This document shows positions 43,646 through 53,819 of a DNA stretch of 64,000 bases, piece by piece. The position numbers and the translations under genes are program-made. The notes below the pieces were generated by a model. That model saw only the letters and a list, made by a program, of their open reading frames with translations, did no database searches and was not told the origin of the DNA. Source of the DNA: Streptomyces sp. SCL15-4 (GTDB lineage Bacteria > Actinomycetota > Actinomycetes > Streptomycetales > Streptomycetaceae). Each line of letters starts with the position of its first letter. Position 1 is the stretch's first letter. The stretch covers positions 2,170,001-2,234,000 of the forward strand of contig NZ_JAOBTQ010000001.1 in the NCBI RefSeq assembly GCF_033366695.1. The letters are read 5' to 3'.

Positions 43646-44668
43646 TCAGGCAAGGGTTTCCCGGGCGAGTGTGGCGACCAGCACCGCCTTGATGGTGTGC
43701 AGCCGGTTCTCCGCCTCGTCGAAGACGACCGAGTGGGCGGACTCGAAGACCTCGTCCGTCACCTCCAGCGAGTCGAGGCCGTACGCGTCGAAGATCTGCT
43801 GTCCGACCGCGGTACCGAGGTCGTGGAAGGCCGGCAGGCAGTGCAGGAACCGTACGTCCGGGTTGCCGGTGGCGCGCAGGACGTCCATGGTCACCGCGTA
43901 GGGCGCGAGGGCCGCGATCCGCTCGGCCCACACCTCCTTGGGCTCGCCCATGGACACCCAGACGTCGGTGGCGACGAAGTCGGCGCCCCGGACCCCTTCG
44001 GCGATGTCCTCGGTGAGGGTGATCCGCGCACCGCTGGAGTCGGCGAGCGCGTGGGCGCGGTCGAGGACGTCCTGGGCCGGCCAGTAGGACTTCGGGGCGA
44101 CGATCCGTACGTCCATGCCGAGCAGGGCGCCGGTTACCAGGTAGGAGTTGCCCATGTTGAAGCGGGCGTCGCCGAGGTAGGCGAAGGCGGTCCCGTCGAG
44201 CGGCTTGGCGCAGTGCTCGGTCATGGTGAGCACGTCGGCGAGCATCTGGGTGGGGTGCCAGTCGTCGGTGAGGCCGTTGTAGACGGGCACGCCGGCGTAC
44301 GCGGCCAGCTCCTCGACCTTGGCCTGGCTGTCGCCCCGGTACTCGATCGCGTCGTACATCCGGCCCAGCACCCGGGCGGTGTCCCGCACCGACTCCTTGT
44401 GCCCGATCTGCGATCCGGAGGGCTCCAGGTAGGTGGTGTGGGCGCCCTGGTCGGCGGCGGCGACCTCGAACGCGCAGCGGGTGCGCGTCGAGGTCTTCTC
44501 GAAGATCAGCGCGATGTTCCGGCCGCGCAGGTACTGGGTCTCGGTCCCGGCCTTCTTGGCGGCCTTCAGCTCGGCGGCCAGCTCGACCAGGCCGCGGAAC
44601 TCGGCCTCGGTGAAGTCCAGTTCCTTGAGGAAGTGGCGGCCGGCGAGGGCGGTCGGGACTGTCGCCAT
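43646..44668 (-). CDS. argF: Ornithine carbamoyltransferase
   Basis: A 340-residue enzyme with the carbamoyl-phosphate site [12 protein letters not shown] near residue 60, [20 protein letters not shown] and the ornithine site HCLPAFHD near residue 277. Length is that of trimer-forming OTCases. Because it follows arginine deiminase, it may work in the catabolic direction (citrulline to ornithine plus carbamoyl phosphate, i.e. arcB) as well as in arginine synthesis. The 61 bases between it and arcA are unusually AT-rich for this genome. Confidence 0.93.
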   Translation of the reverse strand: MATVPTALAGRHFLKELDFTEAEFRGLVELAAELKAAKKAGTETQYLRGRNIALIFEKTSTRTRCAFEVAAADQGAHTTYLEPSGSQIGHKESVRDTARVLGRMYDAIEYRGDSQAKVEELAAYAGVPVYNGLTDDWHPTQMLADVLTMTEHCAKPLDGTAFAYLGDARFNMGNSYLVTGALLGMDVRIVAPKSYWPAQDVLDRAHALADSSGARITLTEDIAEGVRGADFVATDVWVSMGEPKEVWAERIAALAPYAVTMDVLRATGNPDVRFLHCLPAFHDLGTAVGQQIFDAYGLDSLEVTDEVFESAHSVVFDEAENRLHTIKAVLVATLARETLA

Positions 44669-44729
44669 GGGGGCGCTCCAGAGATATGACTACAGGGGAC
44701 TGTGGAAGTCTATACGATCCTTCACATTT

Positions 44730-45953
44730 CTATACTGCGTCTCGCTGGACGGGACAGCTCATGCACCGTGGCCCGCCCCGGCCCCGGCCCAGCTCGCTGC
44801 CCGGGATCTCGATCACCTCGATGCCCTGTTTGCGCAGATGCGTGTTGGTGGTCACGTTCCGCTCGTAGGCGACCACGACACCGGGTTCGACGGCGAGGAC
44901 GTTGCAGCCGTCGTCCCACTGCTCGCGTTCGGCGGCGTGCACGTCCTGCGTGGCGGTCAGCACCCGGATCTCGCCGAGGCCGAGCGCGGCGGCGATCGCC
45001 CGGTGCATGTGCTCCGGCGGATGGTCGGTGACCTTCAGCTCCCGGTCGCCGACGCCCGGCTCGATGGTGTAGGAGCGGAGCATGCCGAGGCCGGCGTACT
45101 GGGTGAAGGTGTCGCCGTCGACCATGGTCATCACCGTGTCCAGGTGCATGAAGGCGCGCCGCTTGGGCATGTCGAGCGCGACGATGGTGTGCGCGGAGCC
45201 GGCCGCGAACAGCTTGTGCGCCAGCATCTCCACGGCCTGCGGAGTGGTCCGCTCGCTCATCCCTATCAGCACGGCGCCGTTGCCGATCACCAGCACGTCG
45301 CCGCCCTCGATGGTGGAGGGGTAGTCGGCCTGGCCCCGGGACCAGACGTGGAAGGTCTCGTCCCGGAACAGCGGGTGGTGGCGGTAGATCGCCTCGAAGT
45401 GCACGGTCTCGCGCTGCCGGGCGGGCCAGCGCATGGCGTTGATGGAGACGCCGTCGTAGATCCACGCCGAGGTGTCGCGGGTGAAGAGGTGGTTGGGCAG
45501 CGGGCGCAGCAGGAAGTCGTCCAGGTCCATGACGTGGAAGCGCACGGAGGCGGGTTCCTCGTGGCCGGCCAGGTACTCCCGCTTGGTCATGCCGCCGACC
45601 AGGGCCTCGGCCAGCTCGGCCGGGGTCATCCGGTCGAAGGAGGCGCGCAGGTGGCCGGTGGCGAGGGGGCCGTACTCCTTCTCGTCGAAGACCCGGTCCA
45701 GGACCAGCGCGCGGGCCTCGGGCAGCGCCAGGGTCTCGGCGAGCAGGTCCCCGAAGAGGTGGACCTCGACCCCCCGGTCGCGCAGGACGTCGGCGAACCC
45801 GTCGTGCTCGGCGCGCGCCCGGCGCACCCACAGCACGTCGTCGAAGAGCAGTGCGTCCTTGTTGCTGGGGGTGAGCCTCTTGAGCTCTAGGTCGGGCCGG
45901 TGCAGGATGACGCGGCGCAGCCGCCCGGCCTCGGAGTCGACGTGGAATCCCAT
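44730..45953 (-). CDS. arcA: Arginine deiminase
   Basis: A 407-residue hydrolase that turns arginine into citrulline and ammonia. Motifs: [14 protein letters not shown] near residue 160, [23 protein letters not shown] with the catalytic histidine, and the nucleophilic cysteine close to the C-terminus in RCMSCP. ATG 45953 ([18 protein letters not shown]) matches the usual family start. It is first in a run with argF and an amino acid permease, a three-gene arginine deiminase layout; no carbamate kinase gene is in the window, so ATP recovery is not shown. Confidence 0.93.
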   Translation of the reverse strand: MGFHVDSEAGRLRRVILHRPDLELKRLTPSNKDALLFDDVLWVRRARAEHDGFADVLRDRGVEVHLFGDLLAETLALPEARALVLDRVFDEKEYGPLATGHLRASFDRMTPAELAEALVGGMTKREYLAGHEEPASVRFHVMDLDDFLLRPLPNHLFTRDTSAWIYDGVSINAMRWPARQRETVHFEAIYRHHPLFRDETFHVWSRGQADYPSTIEGGDVLVIGNGAVLIGMSERTTPQAVEMLAHKLFAAGSAHTIVALDMPKRRAFMHLDTVMTMVDGDTFTQYAGLGMLRSYTIEPGVGDRELKVTDHPPEHMHRAIAAALGLGEIRVLTATQDVHAAEREQWDDGCNVLAVEPGVVVAYERNVTTNTHLRKQGIEVIEIPGSELGRGRGGPRCMSCPVQRDAV

Positions 45954-46079
45954 GGTTCCATCCTGACCGCCGGAACCGCTTCTCATCCCCGGCTCGTCGG
46001 TTTCCGGCGGCGGGGCCCCGGATGACGGTCCCGGCGGGCGGAGTCCCGGACCGCGGTGCACGGCACCGGCCACCGTGCC

Positions 46080-46109
46080 GCGCACCGGTCCCCGCGGGGA
46101 CCGGTGCGC
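46080..46109 (-). terminator. Terminator hairpin after the Pnkp gene
   Basis: A perfect 14-bp inverted repeat (GCGCACCGGTCCCC, GC, GGGGACCGGTGCGC) lies 25 bases after the Pnkp stop on the minus strand and before arcA. A further palindromic stretch flanks it. Confidence 0.65.
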
Positions 46110-46134
46110 GTGCGGCACAAGGGCGCGGCGGGGC

Positions 46135-48678
46135 CTACAGGCGCGGGTCCACCGGCTCCGACTCCAGTGCCAGCACGCCGAACACCGCCTCGTGCACCCG
46201 CCACAGCGGTTCCCCGCCGGCCAGCCGGTCCAGGGCCTCCAGGCCGAGGGCGTACTCGCGCAGGGCCAGCGAGCGCTTGTGGTTCAGGAACCGCTGCCGC
46301 AGCCGCGCGAGCTGGTCGGGACGGGTGTACTCCGGGCCGTAGACGATCCGCAGGTACTCGCGGCCCCGGCACTTGATGCCGGGCTGCACCAGCCGTCCGT
46401 CCGGCCCGCGCACCAGCGCGCCGAGCGGCTTGACGACCATGCCCTCGCCGCCCCGGCCGGTCATCTCCAGCCACCAGTCGACGCCGGCGCGCACCGACTC
46501 GGGGTCGCCGGTGTCGACGTACAGCCGCCGGGTGGTGTGCAGCAGTCCGGTGCCGTCGTACTCCACGAGCCGGTCGATCAGGGCCAGCTGCTCGTCGTGC
46601 GGAAGCGCGGCGAGGCTGCGGCCCTGGACGGCGAGCAGCTGGAAGGGGGCCAGCCGGACCCCGTCCAGGCCCTCGGTGGGCCAGCAGTAGCGGCGGTAGG
46701 CGGCGGTGAACGCGGCGGCGTCGGCCGCGCGTTCCCGCTGCCGGTCGAGCAGCGCGGCCACGTCGGTCCCGCGCCCGGCCGCCGCCTCCAGGGCGGCGAG
46801 CGCGCCCGGGAACACGGCGCCGGCGGCGGCGCCCACGGCCGCGTACTGGCCGCGCAGCAGCCCGGCGGCCTTCAGCGACCACGGCATCAGCTCGGCGTCC
46901 AGCAGCAGCCAGTCCGTGTCCAGTTCGTCCCAGAGTCCGGCGTCGGTGACCGCCGCGCGCAGCCGGCCGAGGATCTCCTCGGTGGTCCGCTCGTCGTCGA
47001 AGAACGGCCGTCCGGTGCGGGTGTAGAGGGACCCGGTGGGTCCCTCCGCCCCGAACCGCCGCCGTGCCGCCTGCGCGTCCCGGCACACCAGGACCACGGC
47101 CCGCGAGCCCATGTGCTTCTCCTCGCACACCACCCGCGCGACACCGTCCCGCGCGTACTGCGCGAACGCCTCCTGAGGATGCTCCAGATAGCCCTCGGTC
47201 CGCGAGGTGGCCGTCGGTGCCATGGTCGGCGGGAGGTACGGCAGCAGGCGCGGGTCGATCGCGAAGCGGCTCATGACCTCCAGGGCCGCCGCCGCGTTCT
47301 CCTCGCGGACCGCCACCCGGCCGGCGTGCCGGGTCTCCACGGCGCGCCGGCCGTGCACGTCCGCCAGGTCCAGCGGCCGGCCGTCCTGGCCGCCGGGCGC
47401 CTCGGTGGCGAGCGGCCGGGCCGGCTCGTACCAGACCCGCTCGGCCGGTACGTCGACCAGCTCGCGCTCGGGCCAGCGCAGCGCGGTGAGCTTGCCGCCG
47501 AAGACGGCGCCGGTGTCCAGGCAGATCGTGTTGTTCAGCCACGTGGCCTCGGGCACGGGTGTGTGGCCGTAGACCACGGCGGCCCGGCCCCGGTAGTCCT
47601 CGGCCCACGGGTAGCGCACCGGCAGCCCGAACTCGTCGGTCTCGCCGGTCGTGTCGCCGTACAGGGCGTGCGAGCGGACCCGGCCGGAGGTGCGGCCGTG
47701 GTACTTCTCGGGCAGGCCGGCGTGGCAGACGACGAGCCGGCCGCCGTCCAGGACGTAGTGGCTGACCAGTCCGTCCAGGAACCGCCGGACCTCGGCCTTG
47801 AACTCCTCGCTCTCGCCCTCCATCTGCGCGATGGTCTCGGCGAGCCCGTGGGTGGGCTGGACCCTCCGGCCCTTGAGGTGGCGGCCGTACTTGTTCTCGT
47901 GGTTGCCGGGGACGCACAGGGCGGTGCCGGAGTTCACCATGGACATCACGCGGCGCAGTACGCCGGGGCTGTCGGGTCCGCGGTCGACCAGGTCGCCGAC
48001 GAACACGGCGGTACGGCCCTCGGGGTGCACGCCGTCGGCGTAGCCCAGCTTGGCGAGCAGCGCCTCCAGTTCGGCGGAGCAGCCGTGGATGTCGCCGATG
48101 ATGTCGAACGGTCCGGTGAGGTGGGTCAGGTCGTTGTAGCGCTTCTCGGTGACGACGGTGGCGTGCTCCACCTCCTCGGCGCCGCGCAGCACGTGCACCT
48201 TGCGGAAGCCCTCGCGCTCCAGGTGCTTCAGGGAGCGGCGCAGTTCGCGGATGTGCCGCTGGATGACCCGGCGGGGCATGTCCGCCCGGTCGGCGCGGGC
48301 CGCGTTCCGTTCGGCGCACACCTCCTCCGGCAGGTCCAGCACGATGGCGATGGGCAGCACGTCGTGCTTCTTCGCCAGCTCGACCAGCTGCCGCCGGCTG
48401 TCCTGCTGCACGCTGGTGGCGTCCACGACGGTGCGGCGGCCGGCGGCAAGCCGCTTGCCGGCGATGTAGTGCAGGACGTCGAAGGCGTCCCGGGTCGCGC
48501 TCTGGTCGTTCTCGTCGTCGGAGACCAGGCCGCGGCAGAAGTCGGAGGAGATCACCTCGGTGGGCTTGAAGTGCCGCCGGGCGAAGGTGGACTTGCCGGA
48601 GCCGGAGGCGCCGACGAGTACCACGAGGGAGAGGTCGGTGACGGGAAGCGTCCGTCCCTTGTGCGGTGCCTCGGTCAT
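46135..48678 (-). CDS. pnkp: Polynucleotide kinase-phosphatase-ligase (bacterial Pnkp)
   Basis: An 847-residue RNA repair enzyme with three domains. The N-terminal kinase has the P-loop GASGSGKST near residue 24. The central metallophosphatase has [22 protein letters not shown] and VYGHTP (about 190-400). The C-terminal adenylyltransferase/ligase has motif I lysine near 520 (EEKHMGSR) and later EGMVVKPLG. It heals 5'-OH and 2',3'-cyclic phosphate ends of broken RNA and, with Hen1, seals them. The start overlaps the hen1 stop by four bases. Confidence 0.93.
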   Translation of the reverse strand: MTEAPHKGRTLPVTDLSLVVLVGASGSGKSTFARRHFKPTEVISSDFCRGLVSDDENDQSATRDAFDVLHYIAGKRLAAGRRTVVDATSVQQDSRRQLVELAKKHDVLPIAIVLDLPEEVCAERNAARADRADMPRRVIQRHIRELRRSLKHLEREGFRKVHVLRGAEEVEHATVVTEKRYNDLTHLTGPFDIIGDIHGCSAELEALLAKLGYADGVHPEGRTAVFVGDLVDRGPDSPGVLRRVMSMVNSGTALCVPGNHENKYGRHLKGRRVQPTHGLAETIAQMEGESEEFKAEVRRFLDGLVSHYVLDGGRLVVCHAGLPEKYHGRTSGRVRSHALYGDTTGETDEFGLPVRYPWAEDYRGRAAVVYGHTPVPEATWLNNTICLDTGAVFGGKLTALRWPERELVDVPAERVWYEPARPLATEAPGGQDGRPLDLADVHGRRAVETRHAGRVAVREENAAAALEVMSRFAIDPRLLPYLPPTMAPTATSRTEGYLEHPQEAFAQYARDGVARVVCEEKHMGSRAVVLVCRDAQAARRRFGAEGPTGSLYTRTGRPFFDDERTTEEILGRLRAAVTDAGLWDELDTDWLLLDAELMPWSLKAAGLLRGQYAAVGAAAGAVFPGALAALEAAAGRGTDVAALLDRQRERAADAAAFTAAYRRYCWPTEGLDGVRLAPFQLLAVQGRSLAALPHDEQLALIDRLVEYDGTGLLHTTRRLYVDTGDPESVRAGVDWWLEMTGRGGEGMVVKPLGALVRGPDGRLVQPGIKCRGREYLRIVYGPEYTRPDQLARLRQRFLNHKRSLALREYALGLEALDRLAGGEPLWRVHEAVFGVLALESEPVDPRL

Positions 48679-50174
48679 GCCGCCTTCGCCTCCTTCTCGC
48701 TTCTGATCGTGAAGGTCGCCATCTGGGTGGGCGGGCCTACCTCGGGGTCGTCCGGGCCGACGGGTGTGAATCCCACCTCGTAGCCGTGCCGTTCGGCGAC
48801 GGTCGCCGCCCAGGCGCGGAACTCCTCGCGGGTCCACTCGAAGCGGTGGTCGCCGTGCCGGACGTGGCCGGCGGGCAGGCTCTCCCAGCGGACGTTGTAC
48901 TCGGCGTTCGGCGTGGTCACGACGACCGTGCGGGGGCGCGCGTGCCCGAACACGGCGTACTCCAGGGCCGGCAGCCGGGGCGGGTCGACGTGCTCGACCA
49001 CCTCGCTGAGCACGGCGGCGTCGTACCCCTTGAGCCGGCGGTCGGTGTAGGCGAGGGAGCCCTGGAGCAACGTGACGCGCGCCGCCTGCCGTTCGCCCAT
49101 GCGGTCCAGTTTCAGCCGGCGGGCGGCGAGGGCGAGGGCGCGCTGCGAGACGTCGACGCCGACGATCTCGGTGAACCGCGCGTCCTTCAGCAGCGCCCGT
49201 ACCAAATGGCCCTCGCCGCAGCCGAGGTCCAGGACCCGGCCGGCGCCGGCGGTGCCCAGCGCGGCGAGGATCGCCTCCCTGCGCTGCACGGCGAGCGGGG
49301 TGGGCTTCTCCTCGGTCCCGGTCTCGTCCGCCACCGCGTTGTCGATGTCCTCGACCTCGCTGTCGTCGGCCTCCGCGAGCCGCACCAGTTCCAGCCGCTC
49401 CCTCGCCTGCCGGGTCAGCGACCAGCGGCGCGAGAGGTAGCGGTTGGTGATCAGCTGCCGCTCCGGGTGCCCGGCCAGCCAGCCCTCGCCGGCCCGCAGC
49501 AGCTTGTCGACCTCGTCGGCGGAGACCCAGTAGTGCTTGGCGTCGTCGAGCACCGGCAGCAGGACGTACAGGTGGCGCAGCGCCTCGGCGAGCGTGAGCC
49601 GTTCGGACTCCAGCAGCAGCCGGACGTAGCGCGAGTCGCCCCACTCCGGGAACGCGGTGTCGAGCGGGACCGGGTCGGCGAAGGGGGCGTCTTCCGCCCG
49701 GTCGGCGCCGCCTGCGGGAGAGGTCCAGCCGAGCGGTTCGAAGAGCCGTCGTACGAGGTCGGGGCCGCCGCGGGCGGGCAGTGCGGGGACCTCGACGCGC
49801 AGCGGCAGCGGCGCGGCGGCCCGCTCCGGCCGGGCGGCGCAGACCCCGCGCAGGGCGCTGGAGAAGACGTTGCCCAGCGCGACGGCGAGCAGCGAGGAGG
49901 CGGCGTAGGGGCGGTCGTTGACGTACTGGGCGAGGGCCGCGTCGGGTGCGCCCCCGCGGCCCTTGCCCCGGCCCCGGCGGACCAGGGCGACGGGATCGAT
50001 CTCCAGCAGCAGCGCGGCCGTGCAGCGTTCGGCGTTCGCCTCGGGGTAGAAGACGTGCGCCGTGCCGTAGGAGGTGGAGAACCTCTGCGCCTTGTCGGGG
50101 TGCTTGTGCAGCAGGTACCCCAGGTCGGTGGCCGGCCGCGCGGCCGTGCCGGTGGTGGAGATCGTCACGAACAT
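48675..50174 (-). CDS. hen1: 3' terminal RNA ribose 2'-O-methyltransferase Hen1
   Basis: A 499-residue protein. The N-terminal half is the bacterial Hen1 ligase-activating domain (LGYLLHKHPDKAQRFSTSYG; ALAQYVNDRPYAASSLLAVALG). The C-terminal half is a methyltransferase with the AdoMet loop LDLGCGEGHLV near residue 311 and the metal-binding motif SEVVEHVDPPRL. Hen1 methylates the 2'-OH at the cleavage site before Pnkp seals the RNA, so the repaired site cannot be cut again by the same ribotoxin. It is first in the operon and coupled to pnkp. Confidence 0.93.
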   Translation of the reverse strand: MFVTISTTGTAARPATDLGYLLHKHPDKAQRFSTSYGTAHVFYPEANAERCTAALLLEIDPVALVRRGRGKGRGGAPDAALAQYVNDRPYAASSLLAVALGNVFSSALRGVCAARPERAAAPLPLRVEVPALPARGGPDLVRRLFEPLGWTSPAGGADRAEDAPFADPVPLDTAFPEWGDSRYVRLLLESERLTLAEALRHLYVLLPVLDDAKHYWVSADEVDKLLRAGEGWLAGHPERQLITNRYLSRRWSLTRQARERLELVRLAEADDSEVEDIDNAVADETGTEEKPTPLAVQRREAILAALGTAGAGRVLDLGCGEGHLVRALLKDARFTEIVGVDVSQRALALAARRLKLDRMGERQAARVTLLQGSLAYTDRRLKGYDAAVLSEVVEHVDPPRLPALEYAVFGHARPRTVVVTTPNAEYNVRWESLPAGHVRHGDHRFEWTREEFRAWAATVAERHGYEVGFTPVGPDDPEVGPPTQMATFTIRSEKEAKAA

Positions 50175-50261
50175 GCGGTCGAGTCTCCCCGGCCGGGGCC
50201 CGTGCCCACCACCGGTTTTCGGCTCGGCCGAGGCGGTCGCCGGCCGGTGTCGGCCGCTGGG

Positions 50262-51206
50262 TCAGGAGGCTTCGGCGATGACCTGGCGGGCGGTCGCGAG
50301 GGCCCGCTCCTGGACGGCTCGCCGGCCCTCAAGCACCTTCGTGTTCTTGTCGATGGCGGCCCTCTGCGCACGGGTCTCCACGGCGTGCACGGCCTCGATG
50401 TAGCCGGTGTCGAGCTTGCAGCGGGCGTCGGCGGCGGCGGTCTCCTTCTCCTTGGCCGACGGCTTCTCGGTGCGGACCCATTCGATGTCGGTGGACGCCT
50501 TGTCCGGGTCGGCGTAGCGCAGGCCCTCGCCCTTCATGCAGGTCGCCCAGGCGCGGTCGGCCTTCTTCCAGGCGGGGTCCCGCATGGCCCGCGCACGCGC
50601 GTCGGACCAGAGCTTCATGACGACCGTGTAGTAGCCGGTGATCCGTATCCCGCCGATCTCGGCCGGCGCCGGCCCGGAGCCGTAGAGCTTCCGGTTCGCC
50701 TCGCCCAGGCAGCCGCCGTCGGGGACGGGGTTGCCGTGTGCCCGGTGGCTGTCACCGCTCTCGAAACGGCCGGTGAGGGCCGCGTACTGGTCGGCGGGCC
50801 ACGCCAAGGGACGCTCGGTGGGCTCCTCCGCCGGTCGCTTGTGGTAGCCGTACTCGGCCGCCAGGTCGGGGTCGTCCGCTCCGTACAGGGTGTCGTCGCC
50901 GACCTTGCTGCTACCGGTGGCAGTGCCCTGGCGCACCGGGTAGGTGGACTCGACGCTCCTGACGTCGAACGTCTGGAAGCCGGTGAATCCGAGCCGGAGC
51001 ATGCACCGCCCGGTCAGGATCCACTGTGCCCGGTCGATGGCCTTCGTGCCGCCGGACTCCTGGTCCGGCAGATAGGCCTGGAGCGGGAGCGAGTCCATGG
51101 TGTTGAGGCCGCGGGCGTCGTCGGCGGCGCCGTCGCCGCCGGCGCCGGACTGGCAGGCCGTCACGGCGAGCAGGGCGGTGAGAGCGAGAGGGAGGAGTTT
51201 GCGCAC
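50262..51206 (-). CDS. Lipoprotein of unknown function
   Basis: A 314-residue lipoprotein. With GTG at 51206 the signal peptide is VRKLLPLALTALLAVTAC with the lipid-bearing Cys18, then a glycine/alanine/aspartate linker. The in-frame start at 51254 would add 16 residues before the signal. The body has four further cysteines (GRCMLRLG, GGCLGEAN, ATCMKGEG, ARCKLDTG), likely two disulfides, and ends in a charged helix. It resembles hypothetical streptomycete lipoproteins; function is unknown. It is divergent from the DD-peptidase gene. Confidence 0.7.
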   Translation of the reverse strand: MRKLLPLALTALLAVTACQSGAGGDGAADDARGLNTMDSLPLQAYLPDQESGGTKAIDRAQWILTGRCMLRLGFTGFQTFDVRSVESTYPVRQGTATGSSKVGDDTLYGADDPDLAAEYGYHKRPAEEPTERPLAWPADQYAALTGRFESGDSHRAHGNPVPDGGCLGEANRKLYGSGPAPAEIGGIRITGYYTVVMKLWSDARARAMRDPAWKKADRAWATCMKGEGLRYADPDKASTDIEWVRTEKPSAKEKETAAADARCKLDTGYIEAVHAVETRAQRAAIDKNTKVLEGRRAVQERALATARQVIAEAS

Positions 51207-51390
51207 CGGGACATACGACCAGTCGCGGTTCCCGTGCGCTGTGACGGAACCCACAGTTCCGGCACGTGGCGTTCACAGGGGTTCACGGGAGAGCCATGTG
51301 ACATCCGTTATGGCCCGCCGGCCGGAGACCTGATGAAGTGATCGTTCGTCAACTGACCATTGACCAACGACCGAAGACCAGGGGGAACCC

Positions 51391-52359
51391 ATGACCATCG
51401 ACCGGACATTCCGCCATCGCGGACGCGGACAGGCGGCCCGGAGTCGCAGGAGCGTCGCCGTCGCGGTGGCGGGAGGCGCCGTGCTGGGTGCGGGTGTCCT
51501 CGCGACCGCGCCCGTGCACGCGGCCCCGGCGGCACCCGCGGCCCGCGCCGCCGCGGTGGCGCCGCGGGTGTCGGCCCAGGGCGCGTACGCCATGAACTCC
51601 GCCAACGGCAAGCAGTTGTTCGGCAAGGCGCCGGACGCCCGGCTGCGCACCGGCTCCACCACGAAGATCATGACGGCGCTCGTGGTGCTGTCGCAGCGGA
51701 ACGTGGATCTCGGGAAGAAGGTGAAGATCAAGAAGGAGTACACCGACTACGTCATCGACCCGGTGTCGCACACCCAGCGCTACTCCAGCGCGAATCTGAT
51801 CCTCGGCGACTCGATGCCGGTGGGCGACCTGCTGTACGGCCTGATGCTGCCGTCGGGCTGCGACGCGGCCTACGCGCTGGCGGACACCTACGGCACGGGG
51901 TCCACGACGGCCCAGCGGACCAAGTCGTTCATCGCCAAGATGAACGGCAAGGCGCGTGAACTGGGCCTGAAGAACACCCACTTCGACTCCTTCGACGGGG
52001 TGTCCAACGGCAAGAACTACTCCTCGCCGCGTGATCTGGCCAAGCTGGCCGGGACCGCGCTGAAGAACAAGACGTTCAAGAAGGTCGTCGGCACCAAGGT
52101 CTACGACGACATGAAGTCGTACCGGCCCGGCGGCGGAACGCACGCCATGACGCCGTGGAACAACTCCAACAAGCTTCTCGGCTCCTACCGGGGCGCCTTC
52201 GGAGTGAAGACCGGGTCCGGGCCGGAGGCGAAGTTCTGCCTGGTGTTCGCGGCCACCCGTGGGTCCAAGACGGTCGTGGGCACGGTGCTGGCGGCCAGTA
52301 CGGCGGACGAGCGGTTCAAGGACGCGACGAAGATCCTGGACTACGGCTTCACGCGCTGA
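51391..52359 (+). CDS. D-alanyl-D-alanine carboxypeptidase/transpeptidase, K15 type
   Basis: A 322-residue secreted serine DD-peptidase (peptidase family S11). A long Sec/Tat-like signal (RSRRSVAVAVAGGAVLGAGVL, ending near AHAAPAA) precedes the catalytic domain. The penicillin-binding motifs are Ser89-T-T-Lys92, Ser155-G-Cys157 and Lys273-T-G. The S-x-C form of the second motif, in place of the usual S-x-N, is the one known from Streptomyces K15 DD-transpeptidase. It trims or cross-links peptidoglycan stem peptides. AGGGGGA precedes the ATG. Its end overlaps a convergent gene by 19 bases. Confidence 0.9.
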   Translation: MTIDRTFRHRGRGQAARSRRSVAVAVAGGAVLGAGVLATAPVHAAPAAPAARAAAVAPRVSAQGAYAMNSANGKQLFGKAPDARLRTGSTTKIMTALVVLSQRNVDLGKKVKIKKEYTDYVIDPVSHTQRYSSANLILGDSMPVGDLLYGLMLPSGCDAAYALADTYGTGSTTAQRTKSFIAKMNGKARELGLKNTHFDSFDGVSNGKNYSSPRDLAKLAGTALKNKTFKKVVGTKVYDDMKSYRPGGGTHAMTPWNNSNKLLGSYRGAFGVKTGSGPEAKFCLVFAATRGSKTVVGTVLAASTADERFKDATKILDYGFTR

Positions 52360-52871
52360 GGGCCGAGCGGGGTGGAGCGGGGCGCGGCCGGCTCCCGCTC
52401 CTCCCACCGCCCGGACGCCATCGACGCCGACACCTTGAGGACCACGGCGGCCAGGCCCAGGCCGGCGACGCCCGCGTTGAGCCAGAGGTAGGCGGGGCTG
52501 CTGGAGCGGGTGCTGCCGTCGGCCAGGACGCAGTCGAAGCGGAGCGGCACGTAGGAGGCCGTCTGGCCCACGAGGACGCCGGGCGGGAAGTCGTCACGGC
52601 ACTCGTGGGCCGGGGTGGAGTCGGCGCCGGAGGACGACTCGTGCACGGACAGCGCGACCCCTCCGGCGCCGAGCACGTACAGGACGACGGCGCCCAGGAG
52701 CGCCATCCGCGCCGACCAGCGCAGCAGGTCCGGCCGCCAGTCCGGGCGCCGGCCGGGCAGGGCCGCGGACAGCAGCTTGACGATGACGGTGATTCCCCAG
52801 ACGGGGACCGCGAGCAGCGCCGGATACAGCAACAGCCCGAACAGGAGGCCGAGCGGGGAGTCATCGTCCAT
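52341..52871 (-). CDS. Small membrane protein of unknown function
   Basis: A 176-residue protein with three or four membrane segments (GLLFGLLLYPALLAVPVWGITVIV; MALLGAVVLYVLGAGGVALSV; AYLWLNAGVAGLGLAAVVL) and an outside loop with two cysteines (HECRDDFP, RFDCVLADG) that could be joined. I chose ATG 52871 (MDDDSPLG); longer starts add a polar tail. It converges with the DD-peptidase gene. No family is recognised. Confidence 0.6.
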   Translation of the reverse strand: MDDDSPLGLLFGLLLYPALLAVPVWGITVIVKLLSAALPGRRPDWRPDLLRWSARMALLGAVVLYVLGAGGVALSVHESSSGADSTPAHECRDDFPPGVLVGQTASYVPLRFDCVLADGSTRSSSPAYLWLNAGVAGLGLAAVVLKVSASMASGRWEEREPAAPRSTPLGPQRVKP

Positions 52872-53059
52872 CGGCCGATCCCACCAGACCCACGCCCGCT
52901 CGACCGTGTCGGAAGCCACACTTCCGGTCACAGCCTCGTCACAACGGAGGGCAGAGGGGCCGCCGCTGTGCGGGGACGGGGACGGGACGCGGGGGCCCTG
53001 CCATCGCTCGGACCAGGCGCCGGGAGGCAGCTACGGGCCGCGTGAAACCGGGGGTCAGA

Positions 53060-53740
53060 ACGCCCGGGCGCGCCCAGCGGCCGGAGCGTCGGGCTCATGC
53101 GCCGACTGCCGTATCCGGCCGGCCGGCCACGGCCCGTGACCCCAGGCCGCCGGCCCGGGAAACCGGCGCCACACACCGGCCAAGCCGGGGGCGGGGGCCG
53201 GGTAGGCCGGGGCGGGGGCCAGGAAGCCCGGGCGTGTCCAGCGGGCGGACCGTCGGACTCGCGCGCCGACTGCCGTATCCGGCCGGCCGCATCCCATGAA
53301 TCCAGGCCGCCGTCGGCCCCGGAATCTCCGGCGCCACGCACCGGCCAAGCCGGGGGCGGGGGCCGGGAAGCCCAGGCGCGCCCAGCGGGCGGACCGTCGG
53401 GCTCGCGCACCGGCCGACCGCACCCGGCCGTCCGCCCACGGCCCGCGAGCCCAGGCCACCGGCCCGGAAACCCGGCACCACACACCGGCCAAGCCGCCAC
53501 CACGCACCGGCCAAGCCAGGGGCGGGAACCACGAAGCCGGGGCGAGGGCCAGGAAGCCCAGGCGCGCCCAGCGGGCGGGCCCTCGGGCTCGTGCGCCGAC
53601 TGCCGTATCCGGCCGGACGGCCGCAGCCTGGCTGCCAGGCAAGGAGCCCGGCGGCCCCGGCCGGGTGAGCCGGGGCGGAGGTCCGACAGCCGGGCGTACG
53701 CGGCGGGCGGGCCATCGGGCTCGTGCCGGCTGGCCGTCGG
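53060..53740. repeat. Degenerate tandem repeat array, unit about 165 bp
   Basis: A gene-free stretch built from four to five imperfect copies. The marker GCCGACTGCCGTATCCGGCC starts at 53101, 53265 and 53595 (spacings 164 and 330, i.e. one and two units), with a decayed copy near 53415 and a partial one near 53720. Each unit also carries CGCCCAGCGGGCGGACCGTCGG-like and CACACACCGGCCAAGC-like blocks. Open frames across it are long only because stop codons are rare in such GC-rich DNA. The whole gap 52872-53819 holds no gene I can support. Confidence 0.8.
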
Positions 53741-53819
53741 GCCACGGCCCGTGGGCCGTGGCTGTCGGGCCGGGCCGCGCCATGGCGGGCGGGGCCCGGG
53801 GGGCGGTCGTGGGGGCGGG

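Noticed and set aside
53055..53783. 242-residue minus-strand frame in the repeat array (repeats of DTAVGAR and WARLGF)
   Set aside because: The repeats are present in several frames on both strands, no ribosome site fits, and the amino acid content is only what GC-rich repeats give.
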